A stretch of 64,000 nt of DNA from Nitrospirota bacterium (lineage in GTDB: Bacteria; Nitrospirota; Nitrospiria; Nitrospirales; Nitrospiraceae), in NCBI GenBank assembly GCA_030645475.1, contig JAUSMA010000017.1:1-64000 (forward strand), read 5' to 3'. Of the stretch, positions 19,657 to 29,153 are shown one piece after another. The notes under the pieces were generated by a model. The model was not told the origin of the DNA and ran no database searches. It saw only the letters and a list, made by a program, of their open reading frames with translations. Numbering within the stretch: position 1 is the first letter of the stretch; each line of letters starts with the position of its first letter. A program made the position numbers and the translations under genes.

Positions 19657-20175
19657 ATGAAAATTACAGGTCGACATCTCGTGGTGACGGCAGCTCTCAG
19701 GGCGCATGTAGAAAGCCGGTTTGAGCGGCTGGTGCGATATGACCTGAAGCTGAGCCATCTGGAAGTGATTCTGAGTGTGAGCAAGCTTCAGCATGCAGCG
19801 GAGGTGGTCTGTACCGTGCAGGGGCGGCGGATTCAGGCAAAAGCTTCGACGTCAGAAATGTATGCAACGATCGATCAGTTGGTGGATCGACTGGATGTGC
19901 AGCTTCGAAAGCTCAAGGAACGTCAGGTCGATCATAAGGCACCGATCAAGAAGTCGGCGCGGAAGATTCTACGGCTGGCTCTGCCTAAGGAAGAGCCGGG
20001 GCCTGAAATTGAGGTGGTTCGTCCGGCTCGGATTGTGATCACCTTGAAAGAGGCGACGCATCGGCTGGATTCTCTGCCTGGTTCGTTGCTGGTGTTCACC
20101 GAACGATCCTCAGGGAAATTACAGATTCTTCAGCGTGTCGATCGCGATCAAGTCGTTCTCATCGATCTTTCGTAA
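19657..20175 (+). CDS. hpf: Ribosome hibernation promoting factor, long form
   Basis: The 172-residue product has the N-terminal HPF/RaiA domain (MKITGRHLVVTAALRAHVES) and a C-terminal domain ending with DRDQVVLIDLS that drives 100S dimer formation in long forms. Upstream in-frame ATGs exist at 19639 and 19651, but GAAAGGA lies 9 bases before 19657, which also gives the family N-terminus. It is encoded between rpoN and rapZ, as in many bacteria. Confidence 0.9.
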   Translation: MKITGRHLVVTAALRAHVESRFERLVRYDLKLSHLEVILSVSKLQHAAEVVCTVQGRRIQAKASTSEMYATIDQLVDRLDVQLRKLKERQVDHKAPIKKSARKILRLALPKEEPGPEIEVVRPARIVITLKEATHRLDSLPGSLLVFTERSSGKLQILQRVDRDQVVLIDLS

Positions 20176-20188
20176 AGGGTAGGTCTGT

Positions 20189-21055
20189 ATGGCCGGACTC
20201 AAGTTGGTGGTGGTCAGCGGTCTTTCTGGATCAGGGAAGTCGCACGCCCTCAAGTGTTTCGAAGATGTCGGGTACTTTTGCGTCGACAATTTACCGCCGG
20301 CGCTTCTGCCGACGTTTGTCGAGTTGTGCCATCAGCAGGGGGGGGAGATTAAGAACGTCGCGCTCGGCATCGATGTCAGGGAACGCGTGTTTTTCTCTGA
20401 TCTTGTCGGTATCCTTGAGCGGGTCAAGGTGCTTGGCCATTCGGTTGAGCTCATGTTTTTTGAGGCGCGCGAAGAAGTGCTGGTTCGGCGCTTTTCGGAG
20501 TCTCGGCGGCCCCATCCACTCCTGCCGCATCTTCCGGTGTTGGAAGGTGTCCGTTTTGAGAAAGAACGACTCGCGGAGCTGCGACGCCATGCCGACCGTA
20601 TTATTGATACCTCCGATTTGACGGTGCATGAATTGCGAGAATTACTGGCCCGGCGGTTCGGACAGGAAGGGACGCCGCGCCGGCTGACGATTTCACTGGT
20701 GACGTTCGGCTTCAAGTTCGGTGTGCCCTACGACATTGATCTTTTGTTCGATGTCCGGTTCTTGCGGAATCCGTTTTTTGTCCCTGACCTCAAGCCATTG
20801 ACCGGGGAAGATCCTCGAGTGCGGAACTATGTGCTGACCGATCCGGACGCTGTCGCATTCATCGGGCAGCTTGAAGGCCTCTTTAAGTTTCTGATCCCCC
20901 TCTTCGAGCGAGAACGTCGCAGCTATGTGAACGTTGGGATTGGCTGCACTGGCGGACGTCATCGGTCTGTGGCTATTGCCGGGCGGCTCCAGGAAAGCTT
21001 TGCCGCATTTGGATATCAAGTGACCATTGCCCACCGCGATCTCAATAAGCAGTAA
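20189..21055 (+). CDS. rapZ: RNase adapter protein RapZ / P-loop nucleotide-binding protein
   Basis: The 288-residue product has Walker A GLSGSGKSHALK, CVDNLPPALLP, and the C-terminal GIGCTGGRHRSVAIAGRL characteristic of RapZ/YvcJ. In E. coli it senses glucosamine-6-phosphate and steers RNase E to GlmZ; the RNA partner here is unknown. ptsN, often found between hpf and rapZ, is absent. Confidence 0.93.
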   Translation: MAGLKLVVVSGLSGSGKSHALKCFEDVGYFCVDNLPPALLPTFVELCHQQGGEIKNVALGIDVRERVFFSDLVGILERVKVLGHSVELMFFEAREEVLVRRFSESRRPHPLLPHLPVLEGVRFEKERLAELRRHADRIIDTSDLTVHELRELLARRFGQEGTPRRLTISLVTFGFKFGVPYDIDLLFDVRFLRNPFFVPDLKPLTGEDPRVRNYVLTDPDAVAFIGQLEGLFKFLIPLFERERRSYVNVGIGCTGGRHRSVAIAGRLQESFAAFGYQVTIAHRDLNKQ

Positions 21056-21126
21056 CCCTCGCCAACATTGTTGGGTCTCACTTCCAAGCTTCCACGGGTG
21101 CTTTTTCTGTTCTTGTGTATCTAAAA

Positions 21127-21163
21127 GTCATTTGCTTGACAGGTAGAGCATATGGACTATACT
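21127..21163 (+). promoter_or_regulatory. Sigma-70-type promoter candidate in the pilM leader
   Basis: TTGACA at 21136-21141 and TATACT at 21158-21163 are separated by 16 bases. The 15 bases ending in TTGACA (from 21127) recur at 21271-21285 with two changes, again ending in TTGACA. The second copy has no clear -10 box. The promoter fits transcription of pilMNOPQ. Confidence 0.6.
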
Positions 21164-21411
21164 TAGCCTGTGCCTGAAGAGAATCACCAGTAGGCAAGCC
21201 CGGATCGAACGTCAGGTGAAGAGGTCGTTGCTGTTCAGTTCTCCCAGTGAAGTCGCGTTAACGTGCAAATGTCATATGTTTGACAATACCTATTGCGAGA
21301 GGGTCACGGCATGCAATGTCTGGAGCCATGCTCGAATATGAATGATGGTCGATACGATCCCCACACGATTATGTGCTCTTCAGGGGTAGCCCTATACATT
21401 CAGAGGCATCA

Positions 21412-22530
21412 ATGTTGAGTTCATTTACTTCGTTCAAGGGTCTTGCGGAAACCGATCTGTTCACGATGTTCACCCCCAAGCGGCAGCTTGTGGGGCTGGA
21501 TATTGGATCGAGCGGTATCAAGCTCGTTCAATTGAAGGAAAGCCGCGGGCGCTTCATTCTCCAGAAGTTTGGGTTTAAAGCGCTCGAACCGGAAGTGATT
21601 GTCGATGGTACGGTGATGGACGAGGGGCGGGTGGTATCGGCGATCAAGGAATTGTTTGAGGAAACGAATGTCAAGGTAAAGCAGGTCGCGGTGTCGATTT
21701 CCGGCCATGCCGTAATTATTAAAAAGATTAGTCTGCCGCCAATGCCCGATGAGGAGCTGGAGGGACAGGTGAGACTGGCTGCAGAACAATATATTCCTTT
21801 CGATATCAATGAGGTGAACATCGATTTCAGTGTGTTGCTCTCTCCTGAGGCTTCGGGCGATGCACAGGGAGATATGTCGATCATTCTTGTTGCGGCCAAG
21901 AAGGATAAGATCAATGAGCTGACCGAACTTGTCAAAGGGGCCGGGTTGTTTCCGCTCGTCATGGATGTGGATGCTTTTGCGATTGAAAACATGCACGGGG
22001 TCAACTATCCCGTTTCGCAGGAGGATACGACGGCGCTCGTGAATATTGGCGCGAGTGTCATGAATATCAACATTGTTCGAGGCGGTACGTCGTTGTTTAC
22101 ACGTGATATTCCCATCGGAGGGAATCGCTATACGGAAGCGATTCAACGAGAAATGGGTATGTCCTACGAAGAGGCAGAAGAAACAAAAAAAGGCGAGCGC
22201 TCGGCTGGGAGCAATCAGGCTGCAGTGACCACGGTTATCGACAGTGTGAATGCTGAGGTTGCATCTGAGATCGCCCGAACCATCGACTATTTCAAGTCCA
22301 CCTTGGCAGATGCGGATGTTCAGCATGTCCTCTTGTGTGGAGGGGGCGCTCAGGTCAAGGGCTTGGTCGTACAACTGAAAGATCGCATGCAGGCCGATGT
22401 CGAGGTCGCCAATCCGTTTAGTGAAATCGATACATCGGGGAGTGATTTTGATCAGGACGCGTTAGCCGCGCTAGCTCCCTTGGCTGCCGTAGGGGTTGGC
22501 TTAGCCCTTAGATCGGTAGGCGATCGATGA
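21412..22530 (+). CDS. pilM: Type IV pilus assembly protein PilM
   Basis: The 372-residue actin-like ATPase has phosphate-1 motif LVGLDIGSSGIKLVQLK, SISGHAVIIKKISLP and a C-terminal CGGGAQVKGL. PilM forms the cytoplasmic ring that binds the PilN N-terminus. The frame is open from 21373; the ATG at 21412 follows AGAGG. An ATG at 21466 just before the first motif is the alternative. It overlaps pilN by 4 bases. Confidence 0.93.
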   Translation: MLSSFTSFKGLAETDLFTMFTPKRQLVGLDIGSSGIKLVQLKESRGRFILQKFGFKALEPEVIVDGTVMDEGRVVSAIKELFEETNVKVKQVAVSISGHAVIIKKISLPPMPDEELEGQVRLAAEQYIPFDINEVNIDFSVLLSPEASGDAQGDMSIILVAAKKDKINELTELVKGAGLFPLVMDVDAFAIENMHGVNYPVSQEDTTALVNIGASVMNINIVRGGTSLFTRDIPIGGNRYTEAIQREMGMSYEEAEETKKGERSAGSNQAAVTTVIDSVNAEVASEIARTIDYFKSTLADADVQHVLLCGGGAQVKGLVVQLKDRMQADVEVANPFSEIDTSGSDFDQDALAALAPLAAVGVGLALRSVGDR

Positions 22531-23078
22531 TTCGTATTAACTTATTGCCGGAGCCGAAGGGGCGCAAGGCCAAACCGCAGTATGATGTCAGAGCGCAGGC
22601 GTTGTTGGGTGTGGGGTTGGTGCTGATTACGTTGACCGGCTGTTGGTGGTATTCGGCGTCGCTTGACGAAGAAATAAGCGAGCAGCAGACCAAAAAGATG
22701 GAGATGGAGAAGCAGGTTGCGCAGTTGAAAGAACAAGTCAAGCAGGTTTCCGACTTTGAAAGCCGGAAGAAGGTGTTGGAAGACAAAAACCGTATTATTG
22801 ACGAGCTTGAGAAGTCACGAGTTGGCCCTGTCAGGGTGCTCGACCATGTCAGTCAGAGCTTGGAGCCGCTCAAGGTATGGCTGGTAAGAGTCGCGGTCAC
22901 GGGGAAAGAGATCGATCTTGAAGGACGAGCGGCGACCAATGACGATGTGGTGGAATTCGTCAATAATCTGCGCCGCACCGACTACTTTACGAATATCAAC
23001 CTTCAGGAGAGCCGAGCTGCGGTGGAGAGCCAACTCAACATCTATCAGTTCAAACTGGGGTTCCGTCTCAAAGGCTAA
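22527..23078 (+). CDS. pilN: Type IV pilus assembly protein PilN
   Basis: The 183-residue product starts MIRINLLPEPKGRK, the motif that inserts into PilM. It continues with one membrane segment (ALLGVGLVLITLTGCWWY), a coiled coil and a periplasmic ferredoxin-like domain. It is the second gene of pilMNOPQ. Confidence 0.93.
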   Translation: MIRINLLPEPKGRKAKPQYDVRAQALLGVGLVLITLTGCWWYSASLDEEISEQQTKKMEMEKQVAQLKEQVKQVSDFESRKKVLEDKNRIIDELEKSRVGPVRVLDHVSQSLEPLKVWLVRVAVTGKEIDLEGRAATNDDVVEFVNNLRRTDYFTNINLQESRAAVESQLNIYQFKLGFRLKG

Positions 23079-23083
23079 AATCT

Positions 23084-23710
23084 ATGAACCTGCCGTCTAT
23101 TAATCTTGATGTATTGCGGTCAATCCCACTGATTCAGAAGGCAGGGCTGCTTCTGATGGTTCTTGCGGGGATTATCGTTGGCTTCTACTACTATGTGGCG
23201 GAGCCAAAGTCGACCGAAATTGCAGGGCTTCAAGGCGCGATTGGCACCCTTGATGGTGAGATTCGAACGTTGACGATTAAGGTTAAGCATCTTGACGAAC
23301 TCATTGCCGCGAGTAAGCAACTTGAGATTGAGCTTGCAAAGAAGAAGGAGCGACTGCCACCTGAAGACGAGGCGGTGATGTTGCTGAAGCAGGTATCCGA
23401 TTTAGGCGTCCGGCTTGGTCTCGATATCAAATTGTGGAAGCCAAGTCCCAGGACGGAAGATGCCTCGAAACTCTTTGTGCGAATGCCGGTGAACGTAGAG
23501 GTTTCAGGCGGCTACCATACGGCCGCCTTATTTTTCGATCGTATCAATGCGCTACCTCGGATTGTGACCGTATCCGGACTCAAGATGGGCGCCCCTAAGT
23601 TTGAGAAGGGGCGGGTTGTCACACAGACCGTATTTGACCTAGTCGCCTATGCGGCAACTCCTGAATCCAAACCGGTTATAGCGGTTCAGCCGGTTCCTCC
23701 GAAGAAATAG
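23084..23710 (+). CDS. pilO: Type IV pilus assembly protein PilO
   Basis: The 208-residue product has one membrane segment (KAGLLLMVLAGIIVGFYYY), a coiled coil, and a periplasmic domain with VEVSGGYHTAALFFDRINAL, the PilO signature. It pairs with PilN in the alignment complex. Confidence 0.92.
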   Translation: MNLPSINLDVLRSIPLIQKAGLLLMVLAGIIVGFYYYVAEPKSTEIAGLQGAIGTLDGEIRTLTIKVKHLDELIAASKQLEIELAKKKERLPPEDEAVMLLKQVSDLGVRLGLDIKLWKPSPRTEDASKLFVRMPVNVEVSGGYHTAALFFDRINALPRIVTVSGLKMGAPKFEKGRVVTQTVFDLVAYAATPESKPVIAVQPVPPKK

Positions 23711-23779
23711 GTGACAGAGCTTTTGATGTGTATGAGGCAATGCGTGATGAATGCTATCTGTGAACACTGGCGGTCGACT

Positions 23780-24373
23780 ATGAAGACAGCACCACTCACT
23801 CTCATTGGATGGGTCTGTCTGCTTATCTCAGTTGGACTGGTGTTTGCGGATACAGGTCTGAGCTCTCATGCCAGACAAATTAGCCCGATGCGTCAGGATG
23901 CCTTGAAAGTTCCCTCTCTCAATGACGTATCGAGACACGCGCCGTTTCCATCCGTGGCTGCGGCAGCCACTGAGGAGAATGCTCAACCCGGCATGCCCAA
24001 TTCAGTGCTGGAGCCAGCAGGGGCACATTCGTATGATCCTTCAGGGCGGCGAGATCCGTTCGCTCCAGTTCTGCAACAGTTAGGGCTTGGACCGATTGAT
24101 CCGACCTTGCCTCCTCTTCAACGAGTAGGGCTCACTGAGATGAACCTGATCGCTGTAGTGTGGGGGGCCTATGGCTATACCGCTATGGTGCAGACGCCAG
24201 ATGGGAATGGATATACGGTGCGTCGCGGAACGCGTATCGGTCCCAATAATGGCGTAGTCAGTGCAGTGACGGAGAAAGGCATTGTGGTGCAAGAAAGGTT
24301 TACAGATGTGTATGGGAGCAAACAGGAGCGGGAGTACGTCAAGCTCCTTCACCCGAAAGAGGGCGCAGAATGA
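23780..24373 (+). CDS. pilP: Type IV pilus assembly protein PilP
   Basis: The product of about 197 residues has a signal sequence (LTLIGWVCLLISVGLVFA), a linker, then YDPSGRRDPFAPVL and the beta domain with GLTEMNLIAVVWGAYGYTAM, as in PilP. No lipobox cysteine is seen at the signal end, unlike many PilP lipoproteins. The frame is open from 23711; 23780 is chosen to place the signal peptide first. It overlaps pilQ by 4 bases. Confidence 0.85.
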   Translation: MKTAPLTLIGWVCLLISVGLVFADTGLSSHARQISPMRQDALKVPSLNDVSRHAPFPSVAAAATEENAQPGMPNSVLEPAGAHSYDPSGRRDPFAPVLQQLGLGPIDPTLPPLQRVGLTEMNLIAVVWGAYGYTAMVQTPDGNGYTVRRGTRIGPNNGVVSAVTEKGIVVQERFTDVYGSKQEREYVKLLHPKEGAE

Positions 24374-26313
24374 TACCTAAGCTGACCGTGACCACTACAT
24401 CATTTGTCCGTGTGCTCTCAGCCGTGGGAGCGCTCAGTATTCCGATGGCTGTGCCATCGATGGGGGCATCAACCGATTGGCCCGCTGTCGATTCACATCT
24501 GCCCTCGAGTACTGAAGGCGAACTGGCGCAGACCCTGACTCGCATCGACATTCAGCGTGGGTCTCACGATATTCGTGTTGTCATCTCGGGCGACGGCAGG
24601 TTGGCACATGAGGTGACGCGTCTCGACGAGCGGCGTCTGATCATCGATATCCCACACATTGCATCAGCCATACGTCAGCCGGTCTTGTCGGTGAATCACC
24701 AGTTTTTGAAGCAAGTTCGCTTGGGTTATCATGCCGATAAAGTACGAGTGGTATTGGATCTTGCCGGTCAGGCAGACTACTCGGTTGAACCTCAAGGGGC
24801 GAATCTCATCGTTACACTCCGACATGATGCCGCTGCGGACATGCGCGCGGTTGCTGATTATTCCCGTGGTGCAGAGGCCGAAACGATCAAGCTGGAGAAA
24901 TCGGCAAGACAGCCGTCTCAAGTGGGTGTGAACTCTCGTGGGGTTCAGCGTGCAATAACTGCTGTTCGGCAATCGGCACTGAAGTATTATGTGCGACCGG
25001 TTCAGATGACTTCTGAGTCCGATGGTGGAGAAAAGAGCACGCCCAAGGAAGATTTGGTCGTGGGGGAAACGCGCTACGTCGGCCGGCGCATCTCACTCGA
25101 CTTCCAGCAGGCGGATATCAGTAATGTGCTGCGCCTCATTGCCGAAGTGAGCGGCTTTAATATGGTGGTTGGTGAAGGGGTCAAGAGCAAGGTCACGATG
25201 AAACTCGTGAGTGTGCCATGGGATCAGGCGCTCGATATGATTTTGAAGATGAATGGGTTAGGCAAGATCCGGCAGGGTAATATTCTCTGGATCGATTCTT
25301 TGTCGAATATTGCGAAACAGCAAAATGAGGAATCGCAGGCCAAGGATGCCAAGACGAAAGCTGAAGATCTGGTCGACAGGGTGTTTTACATTAGGAACCT
25401 CCAGGCTTCAGAAATCATGACAGCTCTTCGATCGTATTTAAGTCCACGGGGGTTGATGCAAACTAGTCAGGGAACGAATGCCTTAATCGTTCGGGATACT
25501 GAAAGTAAGATCGGGGTGATGAAGCAGTTGGTCGATGGCCTTGACCTCGAAGTGCCTCAAGTCCAAATCGAAGCCAGAATCGTGCAGGCTGATACGACCT
25601 ATTCCCGTTCGCTGGGTGTTCAGTGGGGCGTGCAGAATGTGAACCAGCTTGGGGGCGGTGGGGTGGCCAATTTCAAGACAGGTAACGTCGGGTCATTTGG
25701 GAATCAAACATCTGACTTTCTGGTCAATCTTCCCGCGACAGTTGGCGGGTTGGTGGCAACTCCTGGTGTTGGGTTTACGATTGGAAGAACAGATGGCGCA
25801 AAGTTGGACATGCGGTTGTCGGCAGGTGAGTTGCTCGGTTTGAGTAAGGTCATCGCTTCGCCGAAGATCACGACCTTGGACAAGCGAGAGGCCAAGATTT
25901 CACAGGGAGAATCGATCCCGTTTCAGACGACCTCTCTCCAGGGGACTCAGACAACTTTTGTGGATGCGAATTTGGAACTGAACGTGACTCCTCAGATTAC
26001 GTCTCGCGATCCGAAGGAATCGGGCAAGACCATTCAGCTAAAAGTTCGTGCAACCAGAAATGCCGTTGGCGCGCGAAGCAATCCGGCCGGTCCGAGTATC
26101 GACCGCCGGGAAGCCAATACCCTGGTCAATATCCGCGATGGCGAGACCATGGTGATCGGCGGAGTCTTTATCGACTCGCAGAACAACAGTGTGGCCGGAA
26201 TTCCATATCTCTCCCGCATTCCTTTGCTGGGATGGCTTTTCAAGCAGAAAACCGAGTCTGTCGCCAAGCAGGAACTGCTCATTTTCTTAACGCCCAGCAT
26301 TGTGAAGAGCTAA
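24370..26313 (+). CDS. pilQ: Type IV pilus secretin PilQ
   Basis: The 647-residue product has a signal peptide, an AMIN domain (about residues 55-150), a secretin/TonB short domain (ISLDFQQADISNVLRLIAEV), an NHN domain and the C-terminal secretin with VIASPKITTLDKREAKISQG and GIPYLSRIPLLGWLFK. It forms the outer-membrane pore for the pilus. Confidence 0.95.
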   Translation: MIPKLTVTTTSFVRVLSAVGALSIPMAVPSMGASTDWPAVDSHLPSSTEGELAQTLTRIDIQRGSHDIRVVISGDGRLAHEVTRLDERRLIIDIPHIASAIRQPVLSVNHQFLKQVRLGYHADKVRVVLDLAGQADYSVEPQGANLIVTLRHDAAADMRAVADYSRGAEAETIKLEKSARQPSQVGVNSRGVQRAITAVRQSALKYYVRPVQMTSESDGGEKSTPKEDLVVGETRYVGRRISLDFQQADISNVLRLIAEVSGFNMVVGEGVKSKVTMKLVSVPWDQALDMILKMNGLGKIRQGNILWIDSLSNIAKQQNEESQAKDAKTKAEDLVDRVFYIRNLQASEIMTALRSYLSPRGLMQTSQGTNALIVRDTESKIGVMKQLVDGLDLEVPQVQIEARIVQADTTYSRSLGVQWGVQNVNQLGGGGVANFKTGNVGSFGNQTSDFLVNLPATVGGLVATPGVGFTIGRTDGAKLDMRLSAGELLGLSKVIASPKITTLDKREAKISQGESIPFQTTSLQGTQTTFVDANLELNVTPQITSRDPKESGKTIQLKVRATRNAVGARSNPAGPSIDRREANTLVNIRDGETMVIGGVFIDSQNNSVAGIPYLSRIPLLGWLFKQKTESVAKQELLIFLTPSIVKS

Positions 26314-26326
26314 ACGCAAATCCCTT

Positions 26327-26363
26327 GCCCTGCACCGGCATGATCGAATGTCGGCTGCAGGGC
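26327..26363 (+). terminator. Terminator candidate after pilQ
   Basis: GCCCTGCA at 26327-26334 pairs with TGCAGGGC at 26356-26363, and CCG/CGG inside adds to the stem. The following TTCTCCC is only moderately T-rich. It lies 14 bp after the pilQ stop. Confidence 0.55.
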
Positions 26364-26423
26364 TTCTCCCTGGTTTGTTTCCTCATTTCCTAAGCGATCT
26401 ATTTCAACCCACCGATCATTCCT

Positions 26424-26455
26424 GATTGCCAAAGCCGTTGGCAATCTTCTAGTTT
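26424..26455 (+). terminator. Second terminator candidate between pilQ and aroB
   Basis: GATTGCCAA at 26424-26432 pairs perfectly with TTGGCAATC at 26438-26446 around a five-base loop, followed by TTCTAGTTT. It may be a backup to the stem at 26327. The rest of the 289-base gap shows no gene. Confidence 0.6.
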
Positions 26456-26602
26456 CCATGCCATTGTGATACCATCCCTCAGAATTCAGCCCTCGCAGTT
26501 CATCATTCCTGCAGTTGAAATGTGCATTGAGTCCACGTCCGTTCATTTTAAAGGGATTGGACCGGGGGCTTGTATGTTGAGGTAGGGGAGAATGCCTAGA
26601 GC

Positions 26603-27772
26603 ATGCCTAAGGTAGCAGAACAGATCGTACCCGTGGTCTTGGGGGAGCGGAGTTATGACATTGTGCTCCAGCCAGGGCTATTGGCCACGGTTGGTAACAG
26701 GATCAGGGGCTTTACAACTTCTCCAAAGATAGGGGTTGTGACAGATCGGCATGTCGCAAGCCATTATCTTCAAGGGACGCTCCGTTCGCTTCGCAAGGCC
26801 GGGTACGATCCCACTCCGATTATCTTATCGCCTGGAGAGCCGACTAAAACGCTTGGGACAATCAGCAAGATCCTCGATGTATTAGCCAAACACAAATTTG
26901 AACGTCAGTCTCTGCTGCTGGCACTCGGCGGTGGGGTCGTCGGTGATATCACCGGATTTGCTGCCGCGATTTATCAACGAGGAATCCCGTTCCTCCAGGT
27001 GCCGACGACGCTTGTGGCGCAAGTCGATTCCAGTGTCGGGGGTAAGACTGGCGTGGACCACCGATTGGGTAAAAATCTCATCGGGGCCTTTTACCAACCA
27101 CGGGCCGTCCTGATCGATCCACTCACATTGCGTACCTTGCCTCGCCGCGAATGGGTCGCTGGCCTAGCGGAAGTCATCAAATACGGCATTATCGCCGATG
27201 AAGAGTTCTTCTCGTTTCTGGAACATGAAATCCCCGCATTGTTGAAGCTGAAAGCAGCGCCTGTTATCCGTGTCATTACACGATCGTGCGAGATCAAAGC
27301 GCAGGTAGTCGCAGCAGACGAGCGAGAATCGGATCGCCGGCGCATTCTCAATTATGGCCACACGATTGGGCATGCACTGGAGTCACTTGGTGGCTATCGT
27401 GGATTGATTCATGGTGAAGCGGTTGGGGTCGGGTTGGTGCAGGAGGCAGATCTGGCTCGTCATATGGGCTTGTGCGGGGATGAGGTGGTTGAACGGATTA
27501 GGAGTCTCGTGCAGCGGGCCGGTTTGTCCGAACAGGTGAGAGAGACCTCCTTCAAGTCCATCTGGAGCGCCATGCAACATGACAAGAAAGTGATTGGAGG
27601 GCAAGTCATCGGGGTATGGCCGATGCGGATTGGCGAGGTGGTCATTCGTCCGATTGAGCAGCAGGTCTGCGCCGAGTGGTTTCACGCGAAGCATGGTCGT
27701 GGGAGCCGACTAACGAGTGGTCGCCAGTCAGGCAAGGGCTCCGCTCGCCGAAAATCTTCAACGCGAAGGTAG
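26603..27772 (+). CDS. aroB: 3-dehydroquinate synthase
   Basis: The 389-residue enzyme makes 3-dehydroquinate from DAHP in the shikimate pathway. It has LGGGVVGDITGFAAAIYQRG, PTTLVAQVDSSVGGKTGVDH and the zinc ligand region LNYGHTIGHALE. About 25 extra basic residues end the protein (RQSGKGSARRKSSTRR). It ends 7 bases before the ANTAR gene. Confidence 0.96.
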   Translation: MPKVAEQIVPVVLGERSYDIVLQPGLLATVGNRIRGFTTSPKIGVVTDRHVASHYLQGTLRSLRKAGYDPTPIILSPGEPTKTLGTISKILDVLAKHKFERQSLLLALGGGVVGDITGFAAAIYQRGIPFLQVPTTLVAQVDSSVGGKTGVDHRLGKNLIGAFYQPRAVLIDPLTLRTLPRREWVAGLAEVIKYGIIADEEFFSFLEHEIPALLKLKAAPVIRVITRSCEIKAQVVAADERESDRRRILNYGHTIGHALESLGGYRGLIHGEAVGVGLVQEADLARHMGLCGDEVVERIRSLVQRAGLSEQVRETSFKSIWSAMQHDKKVIGGQVIGVWPMRIGEVVIRPIEQQVCAEWFHAKHGRGSRLTSGRQSGKGSARRKSSTRR

Positions 27773-27779
27773 ATCCATC

Positions 27780-29045
27780 ATGACGACCGCACGCACTCCA
27801 TCCGTGGCCCAGCTCCAACAGTCGTTGCGGGAAAAGACACGCGAAGTCGATGTGCTCCACCGTATTTCCGACTCGATCAGCAACCAACTAGACCTCGAAG
27901 CAGTTCTCAAGCATATCGTCGAAGTGGTCGTCGAAGTCACCAAGGCCGACGCCTGCCTCCTGTATCTCCTGTCAGATGGCCAGGATGAGCTCATTCTGAG
28001 AGCCTCGAAAAACCCTCACCCGAAATTGATTGGGCGGATTACGATCGGGTTGGGAGAGGGTATCACCGGGTGGGTCGCCCAGGAACGAACGCGCGTCGTG
28101 ATTCCGAGCAACGCAAGCGACGACTCGCGGTTTAAATTTTTCCACAACCTTCCGGAAGACCGCCATCAAGCCTTCGTCTCCGTGCCGATCATGGCGAAGA
28201 AGGAAGTGGTCGGTGTGATCAATGTCCAACATAAGCGGCCGAAACGCTATCGGCCTGATGAGATCGCGCTGCTCTCGACCATCGCGAATCAGGTCGGCGG
28301 CGCTATCGAGAACGCGCGACTCTACGATCAGATGAAACGCAAAGCCCTTCAAGTGGAAACCTTGTCGCTGGTCTCCGAAACGGTGGCTTCCAATCGATTG
28401 ATCGAAGACGTGTTGCAGCTCCTGGTGACCATGACCGCCCAAATGATGAGTTCCAAGATCTGCTCGATCATGTTATTGGACGAAACCAGCGGAGAGCTGC
28501 GGATCGAGGCGACACAAAGCCTCAGCGAGCAATATCGCCGCAAGCCGAACCTCAAGGTCGGCCAGAGCATCAGCGGTCGTGCGGTGAAAGACCGTCGGCC
28601 GATTATCGTGGCTGATGTCACCAAAGAGCAGGACTATATGTACCCGGACATGGCCAAGAAAGAAGGGTTATGCTCCATGGTCTCGGTGCCCATGATGGTG
28701 CGGGAGAAGGCGGTGGGTGTGATCAATAGCTATACGTCTGTCCCGCACGTGTTTACCAGTGAAGAGGTGAAGCTGCTCCAGGCTATCGCCAATCAAGCCG
28801 CCATCGCCATCGAGCATACGACCCTGATTGAGAAGTCTTTTGAGATGCAGGAAGCGCTGGCGGTTCGAAAGCTGATGGAGCGGGCTAAGGGCTACCTGAT
28901 GCGCTCGAAGAAGCTGACCGAAGAAGAGGCTTTCAAACTCATTCAGCGGCAAAGTATGGATCTGCGGAAGTCGATGCGCGAGATCGCCGAGGCCGTGTTG
29001 CTGGCTGGGGAAATCGACGGACGGGTGGATAGGCAGCGGGGCTAA
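27780..29045 (+). CDS. GAF-GAF-ANTAR transcription antitermination regulator
   Basis: The 421-residue soluble protein has two GAF sensor domains (about residues 25-175 and 190-345, with EGITGWVAQERTRVVIP and SISGRAVKDRRPIIVADV) and a C-terminal ANTAR domain (about 360-412; AKGYLMRSKKLTEEEAFKLI, then SMREIAEAVLLA). ANTAR domains bind paired hairpins with six-base loops in nascent RNA and prevent terminator formation. No receiver domain is present, so the signal is probably a small molecule or redox state read by a GAF domain. The ATG at 27780 follows AAGGTAG. Matching RNA elements occur at 32107, 41213, 41373 and 45098, which makes this a likely cognate regulator (inference). Confidence 0.93.
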   Translation: MTTARTPSVAQLQQSLREKTREVDVLHRISDSISNQLDLEAVLKHIVEVVVEVTKADACLLYLLSDGQDELILRASKNPHPKLIGRITIGLGEGITGWVAQERTRVVIPSNASDDSRFKFFHNLPEDRHQAFVSVPIMAKKEVVGVINVQHKRPKRYRPDEIALLSTIANQVGGAIENARLYDQMKRKALQVETLSLVSETVASNRLIEDVLQLLVTMTAQMMSSKICSIMLLDETSGELRIEATQSLSEQYRRKPNLKVGQSISGRAVKDRRPIIVADVTKEQDYMYPDMAKKEGLCSMVSVPMMVREKAVGVINSYTSVPHVFTSEEVKLLQAIANQAAIAIEHTTLIEKSFEMQEALAVRKLMERAKGYLMRSKKLTEEEAFKLIQRQSMDLRKSMREIAEAVLLAGEIDGRVDRQRG

Positions 29046-29153
29046 CAGGATGTTGAAACGTCTGTCTTTCTCACCCGCCTAATCCGGGCACGCTAATCCC
29101 GCAGTGTTGCCCTCGCATGTTGCTGTAACTGTGAAATGTCGTTGGTGGTCGCT

